A stretch of 64,000 nt of DNA from NCBI GenBank assembly GCA_023269615.1, contig JAHFSY010000017.1, positions 1 to 64,000 of the forward strand, read 5' to 3'. Shown here one piece after another: positions 27,521-36,011 of this stretch (position 1 is the stretch's first letter; every line of letters starts with the position of its first letter). The notes beneath the pieces were generated by a model. The model was given only the letters and a program-made list of their open reading frames with translations. It ran no database searches and was not told the DNA's origin. The translations under genes were made by a program, and so were the position numbers. Source of the stretch: Verrucomicrobiota bacterium. Lineage in GTDB: Bacteria > Verrucomicrobiota > Verrucomicrobiia > JABWAM01.

Positions 27521-29167
27521 TTATCTGCCATCCGGGTCAAGGAATTGGAAACTGTCTGGTGATACGCCAAACATTTTTTTGAAAAGCGCATCAACCCAAG
27601 GTTTGCTTACCTGTGGAGTGTACTTGGGAGTAAGCCAAGTGAAGTCATAATCGAACGGCCCATCCTCCACCGTCCACTGCCGCACCATGTGATACAGTGC
27701 GTTTGTGTAATAAAAGTTGTTGAAGGTCTGATAAACCTTCGACTCTTCTCGCCCCTTGACGAGGAAAGGACGAATTTCTCCATCCATATCCGCAATGAAC
27801 AAAGGCTGGTGGCGTCCGAAAAGTGCCATGGATTCAGCCAAATTAACGTTCGCGGTCGCCCCTTCGACGAAGTGCATTGCTGGCCAACAAAAAAACTCTG
27901 GATATCGCAGCTTATCCTCCGCGAATCTGATGAATTTGGCGAAACACACGCGGACAGGGAGATTCTCGTCCTTGAATTCAAATGTCTCATCTTCTCGAAG
28001 AAGTGACCTCAGCGACTCTTCTTGCGTTGCCCAGCTGCAAATGCGGCTGCTGATTTCGATGGGGTGACGACAGCCGAGACTGCGGCATAGCGCAGTGCTT
28101 GCCTCCTCGTATTCAAGCTTGCTGCAAGCCGTTATTGCGGTCTTCAGGTGTGGATTCTTTGCGATGTGGAGAGCAAACCACATGAATCGAAAGCTCGGGT
28201 CATTGGATTCGATGAAAGACTCGAAATGCTGTATGTCGAATGGGAAGCCGTCACAAGGATTGATGGCAAGGTCACAAACCAGAAGAAATAAATGAACCGT
28301 CGGGTGAACAGGACTCTCGGGCCAGTCGAGTTGCGCCCACCCAAGAAATTTCTCAAACGCTGTTACATATGGATCTTGTAGGCTTACAATTTTCCGCAAA
28401 TCTGCCCATCCAAGCTTTCCACCATTCACCATGTACAAGAACTGCAATTGGCTGAACCTTGCTTGCCCCTCGAATATGCGGACTGCCCCTAGTGGAACGA
28501 GGCGAATGTCTGAACCGTGATAATAACCTTCGACCCTGTTTTTTCTGAGGGTTTCAAACTCCTGTTCCCAGCGTCGAAAATCGGGAAGAAATCGAAGCAC
28601 AGGGTCGATGATGGCGGACAGAAGCCAGAGCGTGTGGCCCAACCCCATTTCAAGAGAGTGGCCAACGGACTCAAAAAACGGACTGCCAAGCACTTGCGCA
28701 AGCCGCAAAGGGTCAAGAATGATGCGGCGATTGAATTCCACATCATGCCAATTGTTGACAATGACGTTCAAATCTTTGCGCGGCACTTTAGAAAGCTGGC
28801 CGTAATTCCGAGAGAGGAATGATTTAAGAGATTTACGCGGCCCAAAACGGTCGAGGACTTTGAACAAGTATGGGTGGTTTACGTGAGACTGAGCCGGGCA
28901 GGCAAAGCTCAACATCAATCCGGTTGTCGATCCAATGTGTTGCCACCAGTGAACAGTTTCGTGGAAATACGTGGAGAATGCGGAGACTGTGTCGAAATCC
29001 ATCTCTCCAGCCGTAACAACGCCTGACGGGCCTGAGTTCAAGCGTGCGTGAAAATCAGGACGCAAGCGGACGACAAATTGAAGGGGGTGGTACGTCCCGC
29101 GTGCATTTCCGGCAGAGTAAATGTCGTCGCTGAAATCCCAATGGGTTTGATATGCTAGAGTGCCCAT
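27521..29167 (-). CDS. HExxH putative zinc metallopeptidase of unknown family
   Basis: A 548-residue protein that I do not recognise as a whole. It contains a clear HExxH in STYFHETVHWWQHIG (H69, E70, H73), preceded by an FDTVSAF helix. Some 160 residues later comes FEGQARF (E233), the sort of Glu-Gly-x-Ala segment that supplies the third zinc ligand in gluzincins. The remainder is Trp/Phe-rich and helical with no signal peptide or membrane span. It is the last gene of a minus-strand run: PD-(D/E)XK protein, 111-residue protein, then this one 14 bp later. A protease effector in a defence operon is an attractive inference, not shown. Confidence 0.6.
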   Translation of the reverse strand: MGTLAYQTHWDFSDDIYSAGNARGTYHPLQFVVRLRPDFHARLNSGPSGVVTAGEMDFDTVSAFSTYFHETVHWWQHIGSTTGLMLSFACPAQSHVNHPYLFKVLDRFGPRKSLKSFLSRNYGQLSKVPRKDLNVIVNNWHDVEFNRRIILDPLRLAQVLGSPFFESVGHSLEMGLGHTLWLLSAIIDPVLRFLPDFRRWEQEFETLRKNRVEGYYHGSDIRLVPLGAVRIFEGQARFSQLQFLYMVNGGKLGWADLRKIVSLQDPYVTAFEKFLGWAQLDWPESPVHPTVHLFLLVCDLAINPCDGFPFDIQHFESFIESNDPSFRFMWFALHIAKNPHLKTAITACSKLEYEEASTALCRSLGCRHPIEISSRICSWATQEESLRSLLREDETFEFKDENLPVRVCFAKFIRFAEDKLRYPEFFCWPAMHFVEGATANVNLAESMALFGRHQPLFIADMDGEIRPFLVKGREESKVYQTFNNFYYTNALYHMVRQWTVEDGPFDYDFTWLTPKYTPQVSKPWVDALFKKMFGVSPDSFQFLDPDGR

Positions 29168-29181
29168 GATGGTCGATTACA

Positions 29182-29517
29182 TTACTGTTGTTCCCTTACT
29201 GAAATGATAGACACCATTGCCATCTCTTTGGTGTTGGCGATTCTTCCTGATGTAGACATTGTGATGACCATTTTGACATTGTTGATATTGTTGACGCTGC
29301 CACACCAGTAAAGCTTATGAGCCTTTGGTGTTTTCAACGAGTTTCCCGGTGAAAGTTTTCTGAAAAATGGTTGATGCAGACAGGCAGGGTCGTGGAGATT
29401 GGCGAGCGCCAACGCCTTTCTCACCCCTGTTACGCTCAACCAATGTGACACCTCTGTAATCAGTTTCATAAGTTCGCCAATGTCCATCCACCAAAAAAAC
29501 GGCAGGAGCGCCGGCAA
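29182..29517 (-). CDS. Small protein in the HExxH operon
   Basis: A 111-residue frame with protein-like sequence: a helix GELMKLITEVSHWLSVTGVR and a central KLSPGNSLKTPKAHKLYWC, ending in a beta-rich tail. It fits snugly between its neighbours (20 bp after the upstream stop, 14 bp before the downstream start), which supports it as real. ATG 29484 (MDIGELMKL) is an alternative start. Family unknown; it could be an adaptor or an immunity partner of the HExxH protein. Confidence 0.5.
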   Translation of the reverse strand: MPALLPFFWWMDIGELMKLITEVSHWLSVTGVRKALALANLHDPACLHQPFFRKLSPGNSLKTPKAHKLYWCGSVNNINNVKMVITMSTSGRIANTKEMAMVSIISVREQQ

Positions 29518-29537
29518 GTTGCGTTATTTTCTCCTAC

Positions 29538-30212
29538 TCATGCCACGAGCATTGTTTTCACGCCATCTTTGTATTGCGAAACAATGCGGAGATTGCGCAT
29601 GCTTGAAACACAGTTATCTTCAACTACCACCCAAGCACCCAACTTGTAGCCATATCCATTAGGCTTGGCGGTGGTGAACAGCTTCAACTTAAACTCATCG
29701 TATCTCTGCTCCCATGATCTTTGTTCAGTGCTGGTTCGTTTTTTAAGCTCGACTATTAAAAGGTTGGCATTCGTTTGTCGCTCATGAACGATGATGTCTG
29801 GAAAAACGAACAGCTCAAAATCGCCATTTCTGTCCGCCAGTGGAATGGGATTACGCCCAGCCTGTCTTACAAGATCCAAGTATTCATTGTTAGCATGAAG
29901 CTTCTTGCGGTCGTAAATGTGGCGATTATATTCACAATCAACGACGAGTGGTCCGCGATCAGTTATTTTTTTGCGCAGTCGAAGACCGCACTCAATATAA
30001 AAGCCTAAGCGATGAGCAATCGTAGTCTCGTTTGCAGCCGCCCAATCTCCTCCATTTGGCTCCGCCTCTTCATTCCGAGAACAAAGCAGTGTTTGCCTGT
30101 CATCGCTCATGTTAAACCGTTTAACCGCCTCCACCAAGCACTGCCATGCAATTTCTTCAATTAATTCAGAAGATTGCACGGCCTCAACCTTAGTTGGAAT
30201 TGGATCGTTCAT
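29538..30212 (-). CDS. PD-(D/E)XK nuclease-fold protein
   Basis: A 224-residue protein. The core FVFPDIIVHE then LLIVELKKRT provides D139 and E155-x-K157, the PD-(D/E)XK catalytic pattern. An acidic helical N-terminus precedes it and a beta-strand tail follows. It is likely a DNA- or RNA-cutting enzyme, or a binding derivative. It leads the three-gene run with the 111-residue protein and the HExxH protein. Its ATG overlaps the stop of a degraded frame upstream. Confidence 0.65.
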   Translation of the reverse strand: MNDPIPTKVEAVQSSELIEEIAWQCLVEAVKRFNMSDDRQTLLCSRNEEAEPNGGDWAAANETTIAHRLGFYIECGLRLRKKITDRGPLVVDCEYNRHIYDRKKLHANNEYLDLVRQAGRNPIPLADRNGDFELFVFPDIIVHERQTNANLLIVELKKRTSTEQRSWEQRYDEFKLKLFTTAKPNGYGYKLGAWVVVEDNCVSSMRNLRIVSQYKDGVKTMLVA

Positions 30213-30347
30213 GCTACGACTGCCTCGTCGAACTCATCAAATTGGTAGATGCCGTTTTCCGAGAAGTGCCTGCACCTTGCCCTCCATGAACGGCGTGCAA
30301 TCGGGTCCGTCCATTTTGAGGGTGGCGTCTTGCAAAGCTTTCCCCAT
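30209..30347 (-). pseudogene. Frameshifted remnant upstream of the PD-(D/E)XK gene
   Basis: A short frame (MGKALQDATLKMDGPD...) starts at 30347 and stops at 30237. A second frame continues as FSENGIYQFDEFDEAVVA and its TGA overlaps the next gene's ATG at 30212. Joined by one frameshift these would make a single small coupled gene, so this is probably a decayed member of the operon. Confidence 0.25.
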
Positions 30348-30379
30348 TCATTGCCATTGTTTACTGTTAGGTGATCATG

Positions 30380-31270
30380 CTAATTCGGTGGGTCATCGAT
30401 TCTTTTCCTAGAATCGATAACTAAGAGTGGAATCATGGTTCTGCAAACAAATCCATGTTTTTTTGCGTCTCTCAAATAGCTTTTTTCTGGTGTTGACAGA
30501 ACAGTGAAGCAGAAAAAATCCTCGAACTCCACAAAAGCAGTCCATTCAGGTATTGGCTGATTCTGGTATTTGATGCGACGCAAAATTACCTGTCGCCCAA
30601 ATTTTGTTGCATATGGGGTCTTTGGACTGAAGTCGTACTCAAACGCTGCATTTTGGTGTCCCTTCTTTGTTTCTGATTCCTGAAATGAAAGCAAACCCTG
30701 AATTGTCGGAAATATGGTTTTTATCGAAAAATCGACATACATATATTCTCGGTCATGCAAAGCCTGCTGCCAAGTTCTCCCTGGGCGTGAAAAAATGCAC
30801 AGGAATGTCGGCAGGGCTGGTTGTGGATGTAATACCCAGTTTGTTGGACATGGTAATATCACTCCACAAGGACCCCGGTGAACAATAGCGCCTGCAAATC
30901 CATTAAAGGACTTCAAATCCTCGAAATCCAATATCCGAACTTCAATGTCTCTCCCGTCGTGCTTTGCTCTATTCAACGCGGCTTCGGAATACCCGATATT
31001 TGTAATTAGCACACCCTTGCTGGCTCGTACATCCGCCAAAAATCCAATAAATGAATCAACTTCTTTGACATCAACGCGTTCTGAAAAATACTTGCAATCT
31101 ATTACGATTTCAGTTTTAAACCCCGCAATTTCTGACGTGATTAGCAGATCAATTTGTCTATTTTGCTTTGAAAAAATACCGAGTTTTTTTTGATCATGGT
31201 GGATGGTGGCTCCGGGATATAAAACACGGAAGTGCTCCGTTATGTAGCGCTCATATTGTTTCCAAGACAT
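30380..31270 (-). CDS. Mrr-like restriction endonuclease-fold protein
   Basis: A 296-residue protein. The first 100 residues match the Mrr-type PD-(D/E)XK domain: RQIDLLI (D41), EIVIDCKYF (D58-x-K60) and then the SFIGFLADVRASKGVLITN region usual in Mrr_cat proteins. The C-terminal 190 residues are beta-rich and unrecognised, presumably target recognition. A type IV or solitary restriction role is likely. It lies about 170 bp upstream of the PD-(D/E)XK/HExxH run on the same strand. Confidence 0.7.
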   Translation of the reverse strand: MSWKQYERYITEHFRVLYPGATIHHDQKKLGIFSKQNRQIDLLITSEIAGFKTEIVIDCKYFSERVDVKEVDSFIGFLADVRASKGVLITNIGYSEAALNRAKHDGRDIEVRILDFEDLKSFNGFAGAIVHRGPCGVILPCPTNWVLHPQPALPTFLCIFSRPGRTWQQALHDREYMYVDFSIKTIFPTIQGLLSFQESETKKGHQNAAFEYDFSPKTPYATKFGRQVILRRIKYQNQPIPEWTAFVEFEDFFCFTVLSTPEKSYLRDAKKHGFVCRTMIPLLVIDSRKRIDDPPN

Positions 31271-31462
31271 ATAAATGCAAAATGAGTGTCAATCGCGGGT
31301 TCTCGGGAAATGATCTGACCTCACCGTTTTTGAGGGGCTTTCATTCTTATTCAAAAGCAGGAGTTCATCCGTGAAAGGTTTCACTGTGTGAAATGAATCA
31401 TGATGTCTGCTTTTATGAAAAACGTTTGAAAAATCTAATAGCGACAAGAATGAGTTCCTTTG

Positions 31463-31870
31463 TTAAACCGCCAAGGCTTTGCAAATTCGGCGAAGGACCT
31501 GTTGAGGTTTTCGAAACGCATGCTCCCAGATGCGAATGACACGCCAGCCAGTTTGGCGCAGCTTTCGGTTTACAAGAAGATCGCGAGCCCCGTTGGCAGC
31601 GAATTTTTTCTGCCAAAATGCCCGGTTGCTGGCCGGCATATTCGAATGTTTTGGGCAACCGTGCCAAAAACAACCGTCCACGAATATTACCAATCGTTTT
31701 CCCCGAAACATGAAGTCCGGCCTTCCAAATAGTGATGGATGACGCCGCCAGCCTGTGATGCAATTTCGCCGCAACAGTTTCACCAGTGCCAGTTCCGTAT
31801 CCCTGTTCCCCCGGCCCCGTATGCGGGACATGACTTTGGAACGTTGCGACTTGGAAAAGATGTCGGACAT
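31463..31870 (-). CDS. vsr: Very short patch repair (Vsr) endonuclease
   Basis: A 135-residue protein of full Vsr length. It opens MSDIFSKSQRSKVMSRIRG as in the family. NRDTELALVKLLR precedes the catalytic aspartate in GRPDFMF (D52), followed by VIFVDGCFWHGCPKH with zinc/metal residues, and WRVIRIWEHAF near the end. Vsr nicks next to T:G mismatches made when 5-methylcytosine deaminates, so it belongs functionally with the adjacent cytosine methyltransferase. It starts three bases after the restriction gene. Confidence 0.93.
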   Translation of the reverse strand: MSDIFSKSQRSKVMSRIRGRGNRDTELALVKLLRRNCITGWRRHPSLFGRPDFMFRGKRLVIFVDGCFWHGCPKHSNMPASNRAFWQKKFAANGARDLLVNRKLRQTGWRVIRIWEHAFRKPQQVLRRICKALAV

Positions 31871-31873
31871 TGT

Positions 31874-33178
31874 TCACAAAATGGTCAATTCCAACGAAGC
31901 GTAAAGCACGGCAATATCAGCGGATTTGATGCGAAACTGATTCCGTCGCTTCACTTCCGGTTTGCCTGACGCGTGTTCAAGTTTAAGGCCGGGGTCGTAA
32001 TAGACTGCACCCTGTGCCATGCCACGCAGGAACCTGATGAAATCCGTCTGCATTGCCAGCCTCACCTTGTCTCCGTAGCAGTATTGACGGCGGGGTTCCT
32101 TGCGACATTGCGACGGTACATAAGCCGCCTTGGCATGTTTCCGGGTCCAGTGGGTCAACAGACCGGCGAAATTCCAGGAAGCCGCGACTGCACCCCGGTC
32201 TGTCAAAAGCTGTATTGAACCGTCGGGATCCGTGATTTTCCCCCTCTCCGCATCATATCCTGCTAGGGACATGGTGAGGTGCGTCTGCGAGTGTCTTTGC
32301 CCGGTCTTGTGGACGCCGCCAAAGTTCAGGCGGTCCGGTCTTCCCTGTTTGTCAGCATAACCGAATTTTCGCACAAAAGCTTCCGGTCCACTTTCCCTGT
32401 AAAAGCCTCCGGTTGGTTCGGGTGTCATCAACGTAATGACACCACTCTCCACCCGGTCGAAGTTTGTGACGGCATGCTGTTTGACCTCCCATCCGAGAAA
32501 ATCCGGTTCCGCCTTGCTGTTCTTTGGAATTTTAAGCTCGGCTTCAAGGGTAAACCCTCCGCATTGGGGTGCATTGCAGGGTTTCAGAGTCCCATCTGCC
32601 GAAAGTTGTCTGGAATCAATCCATCCTTGCCCGTGAATCCGCCGCAGTTCCGCAAGCAACCTTGTCCTGGAACTGGCTTCATCCGGAACCGTTGGCAATC
32701 CGATTGAGAGGAAAACCCCAAATGCCGGGGAAAGACCAAGCGCAAGAAGTTCTTTGACTGCTTCCGATTTGGGGCCATCGACCCAACCCGCAATGTGCCG
32801 ATCTCCGGTTACACCAAGAAAAAGAACACGGCCCGCCAACCGTTCAGCCATCAGTTCCGATGGGGCAGAGGCGCACCCTTTCAAAAAACCTGAAAACCGC
32901 ACCTCCGGATACTGGGGATAAAGAATCAGCTGGGAATGTGGGGCATGGGCAATCTGGCCCGAAGGCGTCAACCAGCCGAAATGGAGCCCAGCCTTGAAAA
33001 TCGGATTTTTGGGACTGCTGTCCGGGAAAATCCCCTCGTTGGGAAACAGGTTCAGGGCCTGAAAGTCAGGGCCGAAATAGACCTGGTTTTTTGAATTGTC
33101 GTTTTCTGAAAGCGGTTTTGCATAAAGCCTCTGACAACCTGCCTTGACAAAAAGCGCCTTAAGCTGGGTGAGGTTCAT
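31874..33178 (-). CDS. MvaI/BcnI-family type II restriction endonuclease
   Basis: A 434-residue protein matching the MvaI/BcnI endonuclease group. The segment GGFTLEAELKIPKN is followed by EPDFLGWEVKQ, which supplies the D-x(n)-E-x-K nuclease residues. GGVHKTGQRHSQTHLTMSL is a further conserved block. MvaI cuts at CCWGG and BcnI at CCSGG; a CCNGG-type target is therefore likely but not shown. It overlaps the methyltransferase gene by 20 bp, so the protecting enzyme is made first. Length is greater than MvaI itself because of an added N-terminal region. Confidence 0.8.
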   Translation of the reverse strand: MNLTQLKALFVKAGCQRLYAKPLSENDNSKNQVYFGPDFQALNLFPNEGIFPDSSPKNPIFKAGLHFGWLTPSGQIAHAPHSQLILYPQYPEVRFSGFLKGCASAPSELMAERLAGRVLFLGVTGDRHIAGWVDGPKSEAVKELLALGLSPAFGVFLSIGLPTVPDEASSRTRLLAELRRIHGQGWIDSRQLSADGTLKPCNAPQCGGFTLEAELKIPKNSKAEPDFLGWEVKQHAVTNFDRVESGVITLMTPEPTGGFYRESGPEAFVRKFGYADKQGRPDRLNFGGVHKTGQRHSQTHLTMSLAGYDAERGKITDPDGSIQLLTDRGAVAASWNFAGLLTHWTRKHAKAAYVPSQCRKEPRRQYCYGDKVRLAMQTDFIRFLRGMAQGAVYYDPGLKLEHASGKPEVKRRNQFRIKSADIAVLYASLELTIL

Positions 33179-34352
33179 GTGTCATTCCTCCCGCCTTTTT
33201 CGATCTCTTGTGTGCCAGATTGAAGAGAGGCATGGATTCTCCGATATACATGTCCTCTTTCCCCCTCATCTGCAGCGCCTGGATCACGGATTTTGCCACC
33301 CGCTCAACAACCGGTACGGCAACAGAATTCCCAAATTGCCTGTAAGCCTGTGTATCGGAAACAGGAATCCTGAAGTCCGCTGGAAACCCCATCAGTTTGC
33401 AGCATTCGCGTGGTGTCAGTCGACGGGGATTTTTCCTGCCGCCCTGTGCAATCAAAATTTCGGAACCATCCTTGTAGTAACGGGCGCTGAGGGTCCGCGC
33501 AACATCGCCTCCGCTAAAAAGTCCAAAGCCAAAGCCGTTTCCCGCAGCCTGATGCTTCGCCGCGTAGGCTTGAAGATAACGCCAGAGGTGGTCTGACAGC
33601 GTGTATTTTTCAGGGACCGCCCTTTCAAGAATTGAAGACAGTTTTGGGCCTTCCGTAGGAAAATGAGGGAACTCGAAATGGCACCACGGTTTGAAACCGA
33701 CGAGAAAAATGCGTTCCCGGTGCTGTGGCACCACACTTTGGGCATCAATTATTTTATGATAAACTGTATAGCCCAGCGCCTTGGTCAATGTCCGGTGGAT
33801 GACATCAAAGGTCCGTCCCTTGTCATGGCCCAGCAGGTTTTTGACGTTCTCCAACACGAATGCGGAAGGCTGGTGGTAGTTCAGAATCTCGGCAATGGAG
33901 AAGAAAAGATTGCCCTGTTTTTCGTCCTCAAAACCATGCTTGCGCCCCAAACTCAGTTTCTTTGAGACACCTGCAATGCTGAATGGCTGGCACGGAAAAC
34001 CGGCGCAAAGAATGTCATGCTTCGGGATGTCCGTGTCAGCAACCGAGTGAATGTCAGAATGGGGTTTTTCTCCAAAATTGGCCTCGTAGGTGATCTGCGA
34101 GTATTTGTCCCAATCACAGGAAAAGACGCATTCGCAACCCACCCGTTCGAACGCAATGCGGAAACCCCCGATGCCACAGAACAGATCGATGAAACGGAGT
34201 TTGGATTTTACAGGGTGCCCGTTGGTCCCATAGTGCGGCGAGTCTTCCCGCAAGCTGAAATCCATTTTGCGTTCATGTCGCGCACTTTTTGGCCGTTGAA
34301 CCTTTTTTGACATCGATTTTCTGTTCCCGCAGGGTACCAGACCCTGCATCAC
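33159..34352 (-). CDS. DNA (cytosine-5) methyltransferase of a type II R-M system
   Basis: A protein of up to 397 residues with all C5-methylase landmarks: motif I FIDLFCGIGG (54-63), motif IV GFPCQPFS with catalytic C121, motif VI ENV (168-170), motif VIII QHRER (210-214) and motifs IX-X (LTPRECCKLMGFP, then QFGNSVAVP). The first 30-50 residues are basic and may be partly upstream sequence; ATGs at codons 14 and 30 are alternatives. It protects the site cut by the MvaI/BcnI-type enzyme and creates the lesions that Vsr mends. Confidence 0.93.
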   Translation of the reverse strand: MMQGLVPCGNRKSMSKKVQRPKSARHERKMDFSLREDSPHYGTNGHPVKSKLRFIDLFCGIGGFRIAFERVGCECVFSCDWDKYSQITYEANFGEKPHSDIHSVADTDIPKHDILCAGFPCQPFSIAGVSKKLSLGRKHGFEDEKQGNLFFSIAEILNYHQPSAFVLENVKNLLGHDKGRTFDVIHRTLTKALGYTVYHKIIDAQSVVPQHRERIFLVGFKPWCHFEFPHFPTEGPKLSSILERAVPEKYTLSDHLWRYLQAYAAKHQAAGNGFGFGLFSGGDVARTLSARYYKDGSEILIAQGGRKNPRRLTPRECCKLMGFPADFRIPVSDTQAYRQFGNSVAVPVVERVAKSVIQALQMRGKEDMYIGESMPLFNLAHKRSKKAGGMTHEPHPA

Positions 34353-34464
34353 TCACGCAAGGCACGGCTTCCGGTGACTGTTGCAACCACACTTTCAACC
34401 TGATCTGCCTCATGAAATGCCTTCAAAACACCTAAAAACGACTCAAAATTGACTCAAAAACGGT

Positions 34465-34517
34465 GTCAACTTTTGTTGACCTTTGTTAACTTTGTCAACC
34501 TTGTTGACAAAGTTAAC
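34465..34517. promoter_or_regulatory. Six helically phased GTYRAC hexamers (putative operator)
   Basis: GTCAAC, GTTGAC, GTTAAC, GTCAAC, GTTGAC and GTTAAC start at 34465, 34475, 34485, 34494, 34503 and 34512, a spacing of 9-10 bp that puts every copy on nearly the same DNA face. The order repeats twice. Just upstream, GACTCAAAA occurs twice. The block lies between the divergent methyltransferase operon and the 34534 gene, where a control protein or iteron-binding protein could bind. Confidence 0.55.
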
Positions 34518-34533
34518 ATCCACATAGCACCCC

Positions 34534-35229
34534 ATGAAGCAGCAGAAAACATCATCCGGTAGAGCTGGCGAAGGGACCATGACGTTTAGTCCGTCGGTGA
34601 TTTTCCGGAAAAAGTGCTATGAAAAATATCAAAATGGTCAATACGTCGAGGTCCCCGTTGATCCGGCCTACCTGAAATCCATACTCTGGTGGTGGCGATC
34701 AAGACCCTTTATCCCGGATTCCACCCAACAGTTGCTGCTGCCCCAAAAGAGCAATGAACAAGGGTGGATTGCCTTTCGCCCTCCCATCACCCTTGCCGCG
34801 CATCATCAGAAGTTCAAGGGCGGACGGCGAATGGCTTTTCTCTACGAATTGGACGCACGAATTCATGGACGCTACCGCTGCCAACAACCCTTTTGCGAGC
34901 TCACCCATGATCAAATTGAAGCGCTCCCGTCAGCCTGGAAGGAGTCGTTTCAGCCGACGGATTTCGAGACAAAACTTGCGGAAATTGGAGGTTGGAACAT
35001 CGTTTTTCCCCGCGAAATGCTGCATTGGTCCGAGAAGGTGATTGTGAGCCATTTTCGGGAAATCCGCAGGCGGTTGGGCCTTCAGGTCAAGGAAGGTTCC
35101 AAATTCTCATGGAGAGCCATTGAATTGATGGACGAAAAATTCTTTTTGCGGAAAATCCTCAACGATTCGGAACGCTCGCAGGTGTCCAAAGCCCGGAAAT
35201 TCTACGAAACGTGCCAGGCGAGTAAATGA
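34534..35229 (+). CDS. Island protein of unknown function
   Basis: A 231-residue protein, not recognised. It is basic and aromatic-rich (LKSILWWWRSRPFIPD) with a Cys-containing stretch RYRCQQPFCEL, and helical toward the C-terminus. It starts 17 bp after the GTYRAC block and precedes the excisionase-like gene by about 50 bp, so it may belong to the element's maintenance functions or bind the phased hexamers. Confidence 0.6.
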   Translation: MKQQKTSSGRAGEGTMTFSPSVIFRKKCYEKYQNGQYVEVPVDPAYLKSILWWWRSRPFIPDSTQQLLLPQKSNEQGWIAFRPPITLAAHHQKFKGGRRMAFLYELDARIHGRYRCQQPFCELTHDQIEALPSAWKESFQPTDFETKLAEIGGWNIVFPREMLHWSEKVIVSHFREIRRRLGLQVKEGSKFSWRAIELMDEKFFLRKILNDSERSQVSKARKFYETCQASK

Positions 35230-35282
35230 ACCATCCCCTTTGACTCGTTGAATTCCCGGCCGTTTGGAACGAGAAGTGGGGC

Positions 35283-35579
35283 ATGAGTCCAACCACATGC
35301 GAATTTCTCAACCTCGCCCGTTTGCCCGCCCGTTTGAACGCCGAGCAAACGGCGACACTCCTCGGTTTCATGGAGCACGACATTCAGATTCTGGTGCGGA
35401 ATCGATTGCTCAAGCCCTTGGGTGACCCGGCACCCAATGGGCACAAATTCTTTTCAACCGCCGAGGTTCAATCGCTCGTGAATGATCGTGCATGGCTCAA
35501 CAAGGCGACCAAAGCTGTGGCCCGACATTGGCACCTCAAAAATCTGAAACAACGTACGGGCTCTCCCGTAATATCCTAA
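35283..35579 (+). CDS. Excisionase/MerR-like helix-turn-helix protein
   Basis: A 98-residue protein. LNAEQTATLLGFMEHDIQIL followed by GHKFFSTAEVQSL is the winged-helix pattern of AlpA/excisionase-like proteins, and a basic helix ends it. Proteins like this often accompany integrases on islands and help direct excision. It stops four bases into the stop region of the convergent 35576-35812 gene. Confidence 0.65.
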   Translation: MSPTTCEFLNLARLPARLNAEQTATLLGFMEHDIQILVRNRLLKPLGDPAPNGHKFFSTAEVQSLVNDRAWLNKATKAVARHWHLKNLKQRTGSPVIS

Positions 35580-35812
35580 TTTGAAGCAATCAGGATTAAA
35601 CTTGTCAGTTTTTCAGGCACGTATTCCTCAACAAGATTTTGGAACCTGGAAAGCTGGGGCGCAGAGAACTGGAAGAGATAATATCCATTTTCCTGGAGAT
35701 ATTTTTTGTTCATTCCACCGACGATTTGGAATCCAGCAACCTGAACAGCAAGTGCCCTGACGATTGCTCCCAGGATTTCGTCACGATTGGATATGGTTAC
35801 TTTTGTTGTCAT
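35576..35812 (-). CDS. Small unknown protein of the toxin-antitoxin cluster
   Basis: A 78-residue protein starting MTTKVTISNRDE; starts further upstream would overlap the preceding gene. A helix (ILGAIVRALAVQVAGFQIV) and a C-terminal helix around LVEEYVPEKLTSLI are visible. No family recognised. It is the last gene of the minus-strand cluster 37176-35576. Confidence 0.45.
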   Translation of the reverse strand: MTTKVTISNRDEILGAIVRALAVQVAGFQIVGGMNKKYLQENGYYLFQFSAPQLSRFQNLVEEYVPEKLTSLILIASN

Positions 35813-35834
35813 TTTTGTGTTGGTCTTGACGAAA

Positions 35835-36011
35835 TCAGGAACGACGGCCCGATGCTGAAAGTTTTTTGGGACGCAACCGCTCAAACTTCCGCCCGGAATG
35901 CTTTTCGGCATCTTTGATCATTTTGAAGAACTTTCGCGCATCGTACCCGGCTTCCGCTGCAAGACGGTCGCGGATGCGGTGCACTTCTTCAACGATTGGG
36001 TCCTTGATCAT
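35835..36011 (-). CDS. 58-residue protein, paralogue of the 57-residue protein at 36518
   Basis: Starts by ATGA overlap with the stop of the DUF433 gene. The sequence begins MIKDPIVEEVHRIRDRLAAE and ends PKKLSASGRRS. The 36518-36691 product has the same DPIV-x-EV-x-R-x-R start, HSGRK centre and PKKL-x-ASGR-x-S end. Small proteins of this kind are common beside toxin-antitoxin genes; function unknown. Confidence 0.6.
   Translation of the reverse strand: MIKDPIVEEVHRIRDRLAAEAGYDARKFFKMIKDAEKHSGRKFERLRPKKLSASGRRS

Noticed and set aside
34439..34520. CRISPR-like array
   Set aside because: The repeats are only 6 bp at 9-10 bp steps with no spacers, so this is an operator-like block.
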